Shown here: piece by piece, positions 16,571 through 24,939 of the stretch
Numbering within the stretch: position 1 is the stretch's first letter
Layout: each line of letters begins with the position of its first letter
NCBI GenBank assembly: GCA_035463475.1
Contig: DATHTE010000129.1
Location: 1-64,000, forward strand
Length of the DNA stretch: 64,000 bases
From: JACPDI01 sp035463475
Lineage (GTDB): Bacteria > Acidobacteriota > Vicinamibacteria > Vicinamibacterales > 2-12-FULL-66-21
Reading direction: 5' to 3'
Translations under genes and position numbers: made by a program
Notes under the pieces: model-generated
Seen by the model: the letters and a program-made list of their open reading frames with translations, nothing else
Databases searched by the model: none
What the model was told of the DNA's origin: nothing

Positions 16571-17503
16571 ATGCCGTTCTCCCGCCGTGAGTTCCTCGTC
16601 CTCTCGTCCGGCGCCGCCGTGTACGCCGTGGCCCCGTGGCGCGCCGCGCTCGGCGCGCAGGCGCCCCAGGCCAGCCCGCCGGCGACCGCGTTCGAGACGA
16701 TCCGCCGCAACGTGGGGTCCTTCACCGGTCGCGGCGGCACGATTGGCTGGATGTCCAATCGCGACGCGCTCATTGTGATCGACACGCAGTTCCCTGACAC
16801 CGCTAAGGTGTGCCTCGACGGGCTGCGCGCGCGCGCGTCGCGCGGGCCCGACATCGTGTTCAACACGCACCATCACGGCGACCACACGGCCGGCAACACC
16901 GTCTTCAAGGGGGTGGCGAAGAGAATCGTGGCACACGCGCGCGTGCCCGCGCTGCAGCGGCAGGCCGCGGAGGGGGCGCAGCCGCCCACCGTTGCGGAGC
17001 AGGTCTATGCGGACGCCACGTTCGAGGATACGTGGAGCGAGACGTTTGGGGACGAGCAGGTCACGGCGCGGCACCACGGGCCGGGGCACACCGGCGGCGA
17101 CGCCGTCATCCACTTCGAGCGCGCGCAGGTCGTCCACATGGGCGACCTGCTGTTCCACGAGCGCCATCCTTTCGTGGATCGGCCGGCGGGCGCGTCGATC
17201 CAGAACTGGATGAAGACGCTCGAGATCGTCCTCAAGCAGATGCCCGCGGACACGCGCTACATCGCCGGTCACGTCCGCCAGGGGCTGCCGGTGGTGGTGC
17301 AAGCCGACGCGCTCCGCAAGCAGCGCGACTATTTCGACGCCGTCCTCGCGCACGTGCGGAAGGGGATGGCCGCGGGCAGCTCGAAGGAGGAGGTCACGAA
17401 GCTGGAGACCCTCTCCCGCTTCGAGGGCTACCAGGCCGCGCCCCCCCGGCTCACACTCGCCAGCGTCCTCGGGGTCGCCTACGACGAGCTGTCGGCGAAG
17501 TAG
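16571..17503 (+). CDS. Tat-exported metallo-beta-lactamase-fold hydrolase
   Basis: ATG 16571 is preceded by GAGGAGG (16559-16565), giving 310 residues. A twin-arginine signal (SRREFLVLSSGAA) implies folded export with bound metal. The metal site begins with FNTHHHGDHTAGN (HXHXDH form), followed by GPGHTGGDAVIHF and VHMGDLLFHERHPF that supply further His and Asp ligands, and a late YIAGHVRQG. This is the arrangement of periplasmic MBL-fold proteins (SoxH-like or class-B-like), not of a recognised carbapenemase. Substrate unknown. Confidence 0.85.
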   Translation: MPFSRREFLVLSSGAAVYAVAPWRAALGAQAPQASPPATAFETIRRNVGSFTGRGGTIGWMSNRDALIVIDTQFPDTAKVCLDGLRARASRGPDIVFNTHHHGDHTAGNTVFKGVAKRIVAHARVPALQRQAAEGAQPPTVAEQVYADATFEDTWSETFGDEQVTARHHGPGHTGGDAVIHFERAQVVHMGDLLFHERHPFVDRPAGASIQNWMKTLEIVLKQMPADTRYIAGHVRQGLPVVVQADALRKQRDYFDAVLAHVRKGMAAGSSKEEVTKLETLSRFEGYQAAPPRLTLASVLGVAYDELSAK

Positions 17504-17509
17504 AATCCT

Positions 17510-17795
17510 GGGGGCCATCGGGCCATCGGGTCGTTCGATCGGGCAATCGGCAATCGTGGGGGCAGTCGGAGATCGCGGCGCTTCCGGACACCCGACGGCT
17601 CGCGCATGCGGCGGCTCCCCGATGACCCGATTACCCGATGACCCCGATGACCCGATGACCCGATCCCCCGATTCGATTACCCGATTACCCGATCGCCCGA
17701 TTACCCGATCCAACGACCCGATTACCAGCTTGCCGATGACCCGATCGTGCGATTCCCCGATTACCCGACTATCAATTAGAGATTGCCCGCCGTCC
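17510..17795. repeat. Degenerate CCCGATKA short tandem repeat tract
   Basis: This 290-bp gene-free stretch is built of variants of CCCGATGA / CCCGATTA on the + strand (right part) and of GGGCAATC / GGGCCATC near its left end, with a non-repetitive core around 17565-17610. Unit length is 7-9 bp. No gene is seen. Confidence 0.85.
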
Positions 17796-17796
17796 C

Positions 17797-20700
17797 CTAC
17801 TGCGTCCCGCTCACTCCAATAGGCGGCACCTTCCCCGCCATGCTGCGGTTGAAGGCCGGCACGTCCTTTTCGAGCAGCGTCCGGTAGTCCGCTCGCGCGG
17901 TGTCGAGCGCCTTCTCGATCTCGGCGAGCACCGCGACCTGCGCGTCGGTCGGCCGGTGATCGGCGCCGCCGGCCTCGTCGCCCGCGCCGGTGCCGACCGC
18001 GCCGCTCAGCCACAGCAAGTTCAGGTAGATCTTGTACGCCTCGACGAACCACTTGTCGTCGCTGTGCAGGTCGCTGCGCGACAGGAGCTGCAGCTCCACG
18101 TCGAGCATCCGCTTGTCGAGCGCACGCAGGGCGCGATCGACGTCGCGCGCCAGCCTCGGCGCCTTGAGCTGGTCTTCGATCTGCCTCCGCATCACCTCGA
18201 TGCGGTTGGCCATGTCCGCGGTCTCGTTCAGATCGTCGCGAATCCGCATCTGCATGGCCGTTGACGCCGCCAGGTCCTCGTCGCTCGCGCGCACGAGCGG
18301 ATCCTTGAGGACGTCGAAGCGCTTCGACTGCGCCTGCCCGTTCACCGTCAGCCTGACCGTGTACGTGCCGGGGATCGCAATCGGCCCCGACCGCTGCGGC
18401 TGCTGGATGCCCCAGTGCACGATCGGCCGGGTGGTCTGGTTACGGAACCGCGGCTCGTCCCAGACGAGCGGGTTGTCCGGCGGCGTCGTGCGCAGCGCAA
18501 CCTGCCGCGCCGGCTCGTGGCGAAGGTCCCACGTCGCGCGGTTCAGCCCGGCGCGCCCGTCCGCGGCGAGGCTGCGAATCACGTTGCCGGCGTGATCCAG
18601 CAGATCGACCTGCACAGGCCCGGCCGCCTTCAGGTTGAACAGGAAGTCGGCGCGGCCGTTCCGCGCGAAGCGCCAGCCGGGCCGCGGTTCGTACAGCGCC
18701 GCCGGCGCCGTGAGATCGATCCGATCGGACTGCTCGAGCCGCGTGATGTCGGGCAGGATGAACAGGCCCCGCCCGTAGGTCGAGACCACGACGTCGTGGT
18801 GCTGCTTCTGCACGACGATCCACGTGACGGGCGCCGGAGGCAGGCCCTCCCTGAACTTCGTCCAGGTCCCGCCATCGTCGAGGGAGTAGTGGAACGCGTT
18901 GCCGGTCCCCGCGAAGAGCATGCCCCGGCGGTTGGGATTCTCCGCGACCGACAGCACGTAGGAGAGCGCGTGCCCCTTCGGCAGCCCGTCGCTGATCTTT
19001 CGCCACGTCTGCCCGAAGTCCGCCGTCTTGTAGATGTAAGGGTCGCGGTTGTCCATGATGTGGTAATCGACCGCGATGTACGCCGTGCCCGGATCGAAAC
19101 TCGACGGGGAGATTTGCGTGATCGTCCCCCAGGCGGGCATGCCCGTCACGTTCGCGGTCACGTCCACCCACTTCGCGCCGCCGTCGCGCGTGTACCAGAT
19201 CTTGCCGTCGTTGGTCCCGGCCCAGATGAGCCCCTTCTGGGCTGGCGACGGCGCGATGGCGTACACCACCTCGCCGTAGAACTGTCCCAGGTTGTCGCCG
19301 ATCACGCCGCCAGACGGCACGATCTTCGAGGGGTCCTGCGTGGAGAGGTCGGGGCTGATCACGCTCCACGACTGCCCCGCGTTCTCGGTCCGGAACACGA
19401 CCTGGCAGCCGTAGTACACGGTGTCGTGATCGAACGGATCCACGGCGATCGGCGCCGTCCAGTGGCACCGGTACTTCGCGTCGGTGGGCGGCGAGTCGAG
19501 CGAGATCATCCACGGCGCCACCGAGCGCGCGGTGCGCGTCCGGTGGTCGTAGCGCGACAGCTTGTTCCCGTAGCAGCTCGCCCAGACGATGTCCGGTTCC
19601 TCCGGGTCGGGGATCGTGAAGCCGGACTCGCAGCCGCCGATCCCCTGGTCCCAGGGAATCGCGCCCGGGACGATCCGCCCCGGCACGTTGAACCCGCCGA
19701 AGAACCCGCCTCGTCCCTGCGGCGGCAGCAGCCCGAACGAGGGTACGTTCGCCACGATTACCGGCGACGTGCTCGCGCCGCGCATCGTGCCGTCGTCCTG
19801 CCGGTTGCTGTAGATCCAGTAGGGCGCGCGGTTGTCCACTGCGACGTGGTACATCTGGCCGATCGGGAGCGCGACGTTGTTGAACGTCTTGCCATGATCG
19901 GTCGTGATGCCCATCGTGGCGTCGCCCGTCACGACGTAGTGGTCCGCGTTCTTCGGGTCGATCCAGACGTCATGGCAATCGCCGCAGCCGCCCGTCGGCG
20001 TGAACGTCGCGCCGCCGTCGGTCGATCGATGCAGGCTGCTGTTGGCGACCAGCACCTCGTTCTCGTCCTTCGTGGAGACGCCGAGCCGGATGTAGTACCC
20101 GGCGCGCCCGATGAGCCGCCGGTCCCAGCTCACGACCTTCCACGACGCGCCCGCGTCGTCGGAGCGCCAGAGCGATCCCTGGTTCGGCGTCTGGATCAAC
20201 GCGTAGATCCGGTTGGAGTTCGTCGGCGCGATTTGCACGTCGACCTTCCCGACCGGCGGCTTCGGCAGTCCCGGGTGCGACAGGCGCGTCCAGTTCGTGC
20301 CGCCGTCTCTGGTCATGAAGATCCCGCTCCCCGGTCCGCCGCTGAACATGGCCCACGTGTGCATCACCACCTGCCACGTGCCCGCGACGAGCACGTTCGG
20401 GTCCTTCGGATCCATCGACAGCCCCGAACAGCCGGTGTCGGGATCGACAAAGAGCATCCGCTGCCAGCTTGCGCCGCCATCGGTCGTCTTGAACACGCCG
20501 CGGTCCTGCTGCGGTCCGGTCGCGCGGCCGAGCGCGCACGCGTAGACGATCTGCGGGTTCGTCGGGTGCACGACGATGCGCCCGATGCGGCCGGTTTCGG
20601 CGAGGCCGACGTGTTTCCAGGTGGCGCCCGCGTCCGTGGACTTGTACATGCCGTCCCCCATGACGTCGGTCGGACGAATCACCCACGCCTCACCCGTGCC

Positions 20701-21048
20701 GGCCCAGATCGTCCTGGGATCCGACGGATCGATCGCGAGCGCGCCGATCGCGGCCGCAGACTGATCGTCGAAGATGGGCGCCCAGGTCTTGCCGCTGTCG
20801 GTCGACTTCCAGATTCCGCCCGACGCGGCGCCGGCGTAGTACGTGGATGTCTCTCCGGGGATGGCCGCCGCGGCCGAGAAGCGGCCAGCGCTCGGCGGAC
20901 CCATGTAGCGGAACTTCAGCGGCTCGGGTTCGGAGATCGGCCCGGGGGGGCCGCCCGGCTGCTGCCGGGCGAGCGGCGACGCGGCAAGGAGCGCGGCGAC
21001 GAGAAGTCCCGGCGCCAGACGTCGAGAGGGATGAAGGCAAGCGGCCAT
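17797..21048 (-). CDS. large secreted VPS10/sortilin-like BNR-repeat protein
   Basis: 1,083 residues with a signal peptide (MAACLHPSRRLAPGLLVAALLAAS is too long to be cytoplasmic). Asp-box (S/T-X-D-X-G-X-X-W/F) repeats are frequent: STDSGKTW, STDAGATW, TTDGGASW, TRDGGTNW, SDDAGASW, STDGGATF, TRDGGAKW. They form two beta-propellers of the sortilin/exo-xyloglucanase type over about 800 residues. The last 250 residues contain a Gly-rich strand region and a helical segment (ETADMANRIEVMRRQIEDQL). Many acidobacteria encode several such paralogues; function is generally unknown, with peptidase or glycan-processing roles proposed. No catalytic residues are evident. Confidence 0.85.
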   Translation of the reverse strand: MAACLHPSRRLAPGLLVAALLAASPLARQQPGGPPGPISEPEPLKFRYMGPPSAGRFSAAAAIPGETSTYYAGAASGGIWKSTDSGKTWAPIFDDQSAAAIGALAIDPSDPRTIWAGTGEAWVIRPTDVMGDGMYKSTDAGATWKHVGLAETGRIGRIVVHPTNPQIVYACALGRATGPQQDRGVFKTTDGGASWQRMLFVDPDTGCSGLSMDPKDPNVLVAGTWQVVMHTWAMFSGGPGSGIFMTRDGGTNWTRLSHPGLPKPPVGKVDVQIAPTNSNRIYALIQTPNQGSLWRSDDAGASWKVVSWDRRLIGRAGYYIRLGVSTKDENEVLVANSSLHRSTDGGATFTPTGGCGDCHDVWIDPKNADHYVVTGDATMGITTDHGKTFNNVALPIGQMYHVAVDNRAPYWIYSNRQDDGTMRGASTSPVIVANVPSFGLLPPQGRGGFFGGFNVPGRIVPGAIPWDQGIGGCESGFTIPDPEEPDIVWASCYGNKLSRYDHRTRTARSVAPWMISLDSPPTDAKYRCHWTAPIAVDPFDHDTVYYGCQVVFRTENAGQSWSVISPDLSTQDPSKIVPSGGVIGDNLGQFYGEVVYAIAPSPAQKGLIWAGTNDGKIWYTRDGGAKWVDVTANVTGMPAWGTITQISPSSFDPGTAYIAVDYHIMDNRDPYIYKTADFGQTWRKISDGLPKGHALSYVLSVAENPNRRGMLFAGTGNAFHYSLDDGGTWTKFREGLPPAPVTWIVVQKQHHDVVVSTYGRGLFILPDITRLEQSDRIDLTAPAALYEPRPGWRFARNGRADFLFNLKAAGPVQVDLLDHAGNVIRSLAADGRAGLNRATWDLRHEPARQVALRTTPPDNPLVWDEPRFRNQTTRPIVHWGIQQPQRSGPIAIPGTYTVRLTVNGQAQSKRFDVLKDPLVRASDEDLAASTAMQMRIRDDLNETADMANRIEVMRRQIEDQLKAPRLARDVDRALRALDKRMLDVELQLLSRSDLHSDDKWFVEAYKIYLNLLWLSGAVGTGAGDEAGGADHRPTDAQVAVLAEIEKALDTARADYRTLLEKDVPAFNRSMAGKVPPIGVSGTQ

Positions 21049-21152
21049 GAAGTCGGCACCTCCATTTGCGAGCGGAGTATACCGCTTCGAGCCGCTCGAT
21101 CAGCGGATCGCGCGATGGCGCGGTGTGACGGAAGCGGCCAGGTCGACGCGGC

Positions 21153-22430
21153 TCACGCCCAGCCCGCGGGCGCGGGCTCGCCGACGCGGTCCGGGCGCGC
21201 CCGCCGCTGGAAGACTTCCTCAGCCTGGAACTCGCCGAGGGAAATGGGCACGACGACCTTCAGCATCAGCGTGAACACGAGGAAGCCGATCGCGAACACC
21301 CCCGCCGCGACGCGCAGCTCCGTCAGCGTCGGCGCGTAGACGTAGATTTCTCCAAGGGTGTCGGGCGTGAGGCCGGGGATGATCAGCCCCATGCCCTTCT
21401 CGATGTACACGCCCGCGTACGTGGCGAGGCAGCCGACGTTCAGCGTGACCCAGTTGCGGCGCGTGGCGGGCACGACGAACAGCACGAAGGCGAGCACGTT
21501 GAGCGACACCGCCGACCAGGCGTACGGCACGAGCGTGCGGTGACCGGCGAGCCCTTCGTACCAGTAGCGGGTGTACAGCAGGTGTTCGCTCGCCGAGTAG
21601 TACTCCTTGAACGCTTCGGCGGCGTGGAGAAACAGATTCACGAACATCGCGTACGCCATCAGCTCGGCGATCTTCCAGATGGCTTCCTCCTGCAGATCGA
21701 ATCGCGTGAACCGGCGCAGCAGCTGCAGCACGATGAGGAGGATGGCAGGGCCGGAGCAGAACGCGGACGCGAGAAACTGCGGCGCCAGGATCGACGAGTT
21801 CCAGTAGGGGCGCGCCGAGAGCCCGTTGTAGAGAAACGCGGTGACGGTGTGGATGCCGACGGCCATCGGAATCGAGATGAGCACCAGCGGCACGACGAGC
21901 CGGCGGGAATACGACCGCCCGTAGAACGCCCGGTAGACGATGTGCGTCACCACCACGAAGTTCACGGCGAAGTACAGGTTGAGCACGACGGCGTCCCACG
22001 CCAGCAGCGACCAGGGCAGGTTCAGGTGGCCGACGCCCGGGATCATGTGCCAGAGGCGATCGGGACGGCCGACGTCCACGATGACGAAGAGCAGGCACAT
22101 GACGATCGCGCTGATGGCCAGCAGCTCGCCGTAGATCACGATCTCGCGGATCGGTTTCCAGTGATAGACGTAGGCGGGGATGACGAGCACGACGGCCGCC
22201 GCCGCGACCCCGACGAGAAACGTGAAGTTCCCGATGTAGAAGCCCCAGCTCACCTGGTCGCGCATCGCCGTGAGCGCCAGGCCCGTTGACAGCTGTCCGG
22301 CGTACGCGACGACGCCCGAGCCGATGAGCGCGACGAGGGCAGCGAGCCAGGCCCAGTACGCGGCGTTGCCGCGGAGGACCAGACGAACCGAGGCGGTCAC
22401 GAAGCGGGAAAAGCGCCGGACAGGGTCCAC
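21153..22430 (-). CDS. NrfD/DsrP-type quinone-interacting membrane subunit
   Basis: 425 residues with about ten hydrophobic segments, e.g. AYWAWLAALVALIGSGVVAY and VSWGFYIGNFTFLVGVAAAAV. The GFYIGNF start and HAAEAFKEYY pattern fit the NrfD family, which passes electrons between the quinone pool and periplasmic redox partners. It is last in a leftward five-gene unit, 7 bp after the ferredoxin gene, so it should anchor the DsrO-like ferredoxin and tetraheme cytochrome. The direction of electron flow is not evident from sequence. Confidence 0.88.
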   Translation of the reverse strand: MDPVRRFSRFVTASVRLVLRGNAAYWAWLAALVALIGSGVVAYAGQLSTGLALTAMRDQVSWGFYIGNFTFLVGVAAAAVVLVIPAYVYHWKPIREIVIYGELLAISAIVMCLLFVIVDVGRPDRLWHMIPGVGHLNLPWSLLAWDAVVLNLYFAVNFVVVTHIVYRAFYGRSYSRRLVVPLVLISIPMAVGIHTVTAFLYNGLSARPYWNSSILAPQFLASAFCSGPAILLIVLQLLRRFTRFDLQEEAIWKIAELMAYAMFVNLFLHAAEAFKEYYSASEHLLYTRYWYEGLAGHRTLVPYAWSAVSLNVLAFVLFVVPATRRNWVTLNVGCLATYAGVYIEKGMGLIIPGLTPDTLGEIYVYAPTLTELRVAAGVFAIGFLVFTLMLKVVVPISLGEFQAEEVFQRRARPDRVGEPAPAGWA

Positions 22431-22437
22431 GCCGACC

Positions 22438-23328
22438 TCACGTTCCGTAGAAGTAGAAGAACTTCGGCATCGTGTTCAGCTCTTCCTTCAGCACGAGCAC
22501 GCGCTTGTGCTCGATGATGTAGCGGATCTCGCTGTCAGGATCGAGCAGGTTGCCGAACTTGCGCGCGCCGACGGGGCATGCCTCCACGCAGGCGGGGTAC
22601 CGCCCCGCCCGCACGCGCTGGATGCAGAAGGTGCACTTCTCGACGACCCCTTTGACGCGCGGACGGTTGCCGAGATAGTGCATCGCGGGGTTCAGCTCGC
22701 TCCGCGAGAGCGTGGGCTGTCCCCAGTTGAAATGCCGCGCTCCGTACGGGCACGCGGCCATGCAGCAGCGGCAGCCGATGCACCAGTCGTAGTCGATCAC
22801 CACGATCCCGTCCGGCTCGGTCCATGTCGCGCCTGTCGGGCAGACCTTGGTGCACGGCGCGTTGCGACACTGCTGGCAGGACACCGGCACGTAGAAGTGG
22901 CCGTCCTCGGGCACCTGCGCCGGCTGGTAGTAGGCGTCGGCGTGCGAGAAGTCCACGCCGCGCTCCTTGTCCATGGACAGCACGCGAATCCAGTGCACCT
23001 GCGGGCGGCGCGACTGGTTGTTCTCTTCGACGCAGGCGTAGACGCAGCGCCGGCAGCCGATGCAGCGCGAGAGGTCGAGCGCGTAGGCGAACAGGACGTC
23101 CGGCGGCGCCGGCGTGTCGCTCACCGTCACCGTGGCGTCGTACGATCGCGCGTAGTCGCGCTCGAGGTCGCCCACCAGTTCACGCAGCCGCTCGGGGGAA
23201 ACCTCGCGCAGGCGGCGCGGGCCGCACGCGGTCAGCAGGAAGCCGGCCGCTGCCGCGGCGGTGCAGCTGGCAAACTGCCGGCGCGAGACCTTTCGTCGCG
23301 GGACCGGCGTCAGCCCGTCGTCAGCCAT
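22438..23328 (-). CDS. Tat-exported four-cluster ferredoxin (DsrO/NrfC-like)
   Basis: 296 residues beginning with a twin-arginine signal (VSRRQFASCTAAAAAGFLLTAC). The signal ends in LTAC, so a lipid anchor is possible. Four [4Fe-4S] sites are visible: CIGCRRCVYAC, CQQCRNAPCTKVCP, CIGCRCCMAACPYG and CTFCIQRV...CVEACP. Such proteins carry electrons along the periplasmic face to the NrfD-type partner, whose gene follows by 7 bp. The start overlaps the upstream cytochrome gene by 8 bp, indicating coupled translation. Confidence 0.92.
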   Translation of the reverse strand: MADDGLTPVPRRKVSRRQFASCTAAAAAGFLLTACGPRRLREVSPERLRELVGDLERDYARSYDATVTVSDTPAPPDVLFAYALDLSRCIGCRRCVYACVEENNQSRRPQVHWIRVLSMDKERGVDFSHADAYYQPAQVPEDGHFYVPVSCQQCRNAPCTKVCPTGATWTEPDGIVVIDYDWCIGCRCCMAACPYGARHFNWGQPTLSRSELNPAMHYLGNRPRVKGVVEKCTFCIQRVRAGRYPACVEACPVGARKFGNLLDPDSEIRYIIEHKRVLVLKEELNTMPKFFYFYGT

Positions 23329-23953
23329 CGCCCCTCCTCGGCCGCTCCGGCGCCGGCTTCGGCTCGAGCGCGCGGAAGCGCGGCTGGTGCGGGCTGTGGC
23401 AGTGCGCGCACAGCAGGAACGTCTTGTGCCCGTTCCACTGGCCGGCGCGCCGGCCGTGAATCCCCGCCCGCCAGTCGCGGTACTTCTCGCCGTGGCACTG
23501 CCCGCACAACCGGTACGACTCTTCGAACGGCACCGGATCGCCGCTCGCCAGGTGCAGCTGATCGCGGTTGGCGGCGTCGTGGCAGTCCAGGCACCAGCGG
23601 TGCTCCTCGTCGTGCGTCAGCACGATGTCCTCGTGCATGCCGGTCAGCTCGCGCCGCGTGCGATTCGGGGGCATGTCGGCGTTGTGGCAGCTCGAACACG
23701 GGAAGATGCCGTCGGTGAACGGCGGCGGCGGCGTTTCCGGCCGCTCCGCGGCGGCCGCCTCGCGCCGGACGGCGTCGTCGGCTGGCGTGGCCCCCCGACC
23801 GCCTGCCAACGACGCCGCTCGCGCGGCTGCCGACGCAATCGCGACCCTCGTCGGCGGCCGTCCCTCTGCGCTCGTCTCGCCGTGCCTCGCAGCCAGCACG
23901 TACAGGCCCGCGGCCGCGACGGCCGTCACGGTGAGAACGAGCGCCCTACGCAT
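23321..23953 (-). CDS. tetraheme cytochrome c, membrane-anchored
   Basis: 210 residues with an uncleaved-looking N-terminal helix (MRRALVLTVTAVAAAGLYVLA) and four CXXCH heme sites: CSSCHNADM, CLDCHDAAN, CGQCHGEKY and CAHCHSPHQ. Additional His residues (e.g. MHEDIVLTHDEEH) may act as sixth ligands. It resembles small NapC/NrfB-like or cytochrome c3-like carriers and probably exchanges electrons with the ferredoxin and NrfD subunits encoded next. It overlaps both neighbours by 8 bp, so the group is one operon. Confidence 0.9.
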   Translation of the reverse strand: MRRALVLTVTAVAAAGLYVLAARHGETSAEGRPPTRVAIASAAARAASLAGGRGATPADDAVRREAAAAERPETPPPPFTDGIFPCSSCHNADMPPNRTRRELTGMHEDIVLTHDEEHRWCLDCHDAANRDQLHLASGDPVPFEESYRLCGQCHGEKYRDWRAGIHGRRAGQWNGHKTFLLCAHCHSPHQPRFRALEPKPAPERPRRGDG

Positions 23954-24416
23954 AACTGAGCTTCACGACGCGCTGCATCTCGCGCAACCACATGGCCTGG
24001 ATCACCTCGAGCCGCTGCCCGATGATGCTCGCGACGTTGCGCGCGACGACGTAGCCCACCTCGGGGTTCTCGTCGAAGTAGCGGAACAGCGCGGTCCGCG
24101 GGAGCGCGACCGCCTCGGTCTCGACGAGCGCCGTGGCGGTCAGCGTGAAGCGGTGTGGCGGCGTCAGCGCCGACCATCCCAGCGTCTGCCCCGCCCCGCG
24201 CTCCTCGACCAGGACGTTCTGTTCGCGGTCCAGCACGTGCATGGGCAACGTCAGGGCGACCCGTCCGCGCTCGATCACGAACAGCCGGTCGGCGTCCGTG
24301 CCGAGGCGAAAGAGCACCTCACCCTGCGCCAGCGTGCTGCGCGATCCCAGCCCGATAATCGCCAGCGCTTCCTCGTCTCGGAGGCCCTGCAGCAGTTCCG
24401 TGCGTCCGTTCATCAT
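23946..24416 (-). CDS. stand-alone cyclic-nucleotide-binding-domain protein
   Basis: 156 residues from ATG 24416 (a second ATG is at 24413). It is a complete CRP-type beta-roll (LAQGEVLFRLGTDADRLFVI, then GQTLGWSAL and a following helix), but the protein ends after the C-helix and has no DNA-binding domain. The usual cAMP phosphate-binding Arg-containing RxA signature is not obvious. It may sense a ligand or redox state and act by protein contact. Located between the small membrane protein and cytochrome genes in the respiratory operon. Confidence 0.85.
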   Translation of the reverse strand: MMNGRTELLQGLRDEEALAIIGLGSRSTLAQGEVLFRLGTDADRLFVIERGRVALTLPMHVLDREQNVLVEERGAGQTLGWSALTPPHRFTLTATALVETEAVALPRTALFRYFDENPEVGYVVARNVASIIGQRLEVIQAMWLREMQRVVKLSYA

Positions 24417-24427
24417 CGCGGCACCTC

Positions 24428-24733
24428 TCAGTGCACGAGCCGCGACATCGTGCGGCTGTGCAACGACTCCTTCGTCGGGGACTGCAGGAACGACTCGGCG
24501 GCCGCCTGCTCGAGCCGGACGTGACGCTCGATCTCGAGCAGCAGCGCCTCGATGGGGACCCGCGGCTGCGGTTCCGCGCGCCCGTCGAAGAACCGTGGCG
24601 GCGCCAGGAGCGGCGCGCGCGCGATCTGGTCCGCGGTCTGCTCCGCGGTCCGCGGCGCGGACGCAGCGAACAGGACGGCGCTGACGACCACCCCCAACAG
24701 GCTGAGAGCCCCAGCCAGCAGAAACATCTCCAT
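24428..24733 (-). CDS. small membrane-anchored protein, first gene of the respiratory operon
   Basis: 101 residues, one N-terminal membrane helix (MEMFLLAGALSLLGVVVSAVL) and a charged soluble tail with IEALLLEIERHVRLEQAAAE. The start is supported by GGAGGA 8-9 bases upstream. I do not recognise a family. It sits 12 bp before the cNMP-domain gene and about 20 bases after the predicted sigma-54 transcription start, so it is probably a subunit or assembly factor of the NrfD complex. Confidence 0.75.
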   Translation of the reverse strand: MEMFLLAGALSLLGVVVSAVLFAASAPRTAEQTADQIARAPLLAPPRFFDGRAEPQPRVPIEALLLEIERHVRLEQAAAESFLQSPTKESLHSRTMSRLVH

Positions 24734-24764
24734 GTGTCTTCCTCCGCTTGATGGCGACCTTCAG

Positions 24765-24780
24765 AGCACGGCCGGTGCCA
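24765..24780 (-). promoter_or_regulatory. Sigma-54 (-24/-12) promoter of the respiratory operon
   Basis: On the minus strand TGGCACCGGCCGTGCT matches the sigma-54 consensus TGGCACGN4TTGCW with the required GG-to-GC spacing (two mismatches, in N7 and the first T of TTGC). The predicted start is near 24754, giving a 20-base leader that contains the GGAGGA ribosome site. The divergent operon encodes a GAFTGA-containing sigma-54 activator, which strongly supports the call. Confidence 0.75.
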
Positions 24781-24939
24781 CACCACGCGAGCGCGGAATG
24801 CCCAGGATTTGGAAGAATTTCACTGATGAGCTGGGGCGAACCTGCCAGCCTGTCAGGACCAGTCTGCCGTTCCGTCAGATTGACGCGGGCGCGGGACTCT
24901 GCGAGTATTCGCGCGTTCCCGTCCAACTTCTGTTACGCG

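Noticed and set aside
16571..17503. A carbapenemase or other resistance beta-lactamase
   Set aside because: Only the general metal-binding fold is present, with a Tat signal, and the sequence around the metal site does not follow a known resistance class. Called as an MBL-fold hydrolase only.
18415..21339. Open frame of about 970 codons on the plus strand opposite the VPS10-like gene
   Set aside because: Its composition is Arg/Val/Asp-rich antisense shadow of a GC-rich gene. The minus-strand product has clear Asp-box repeats.
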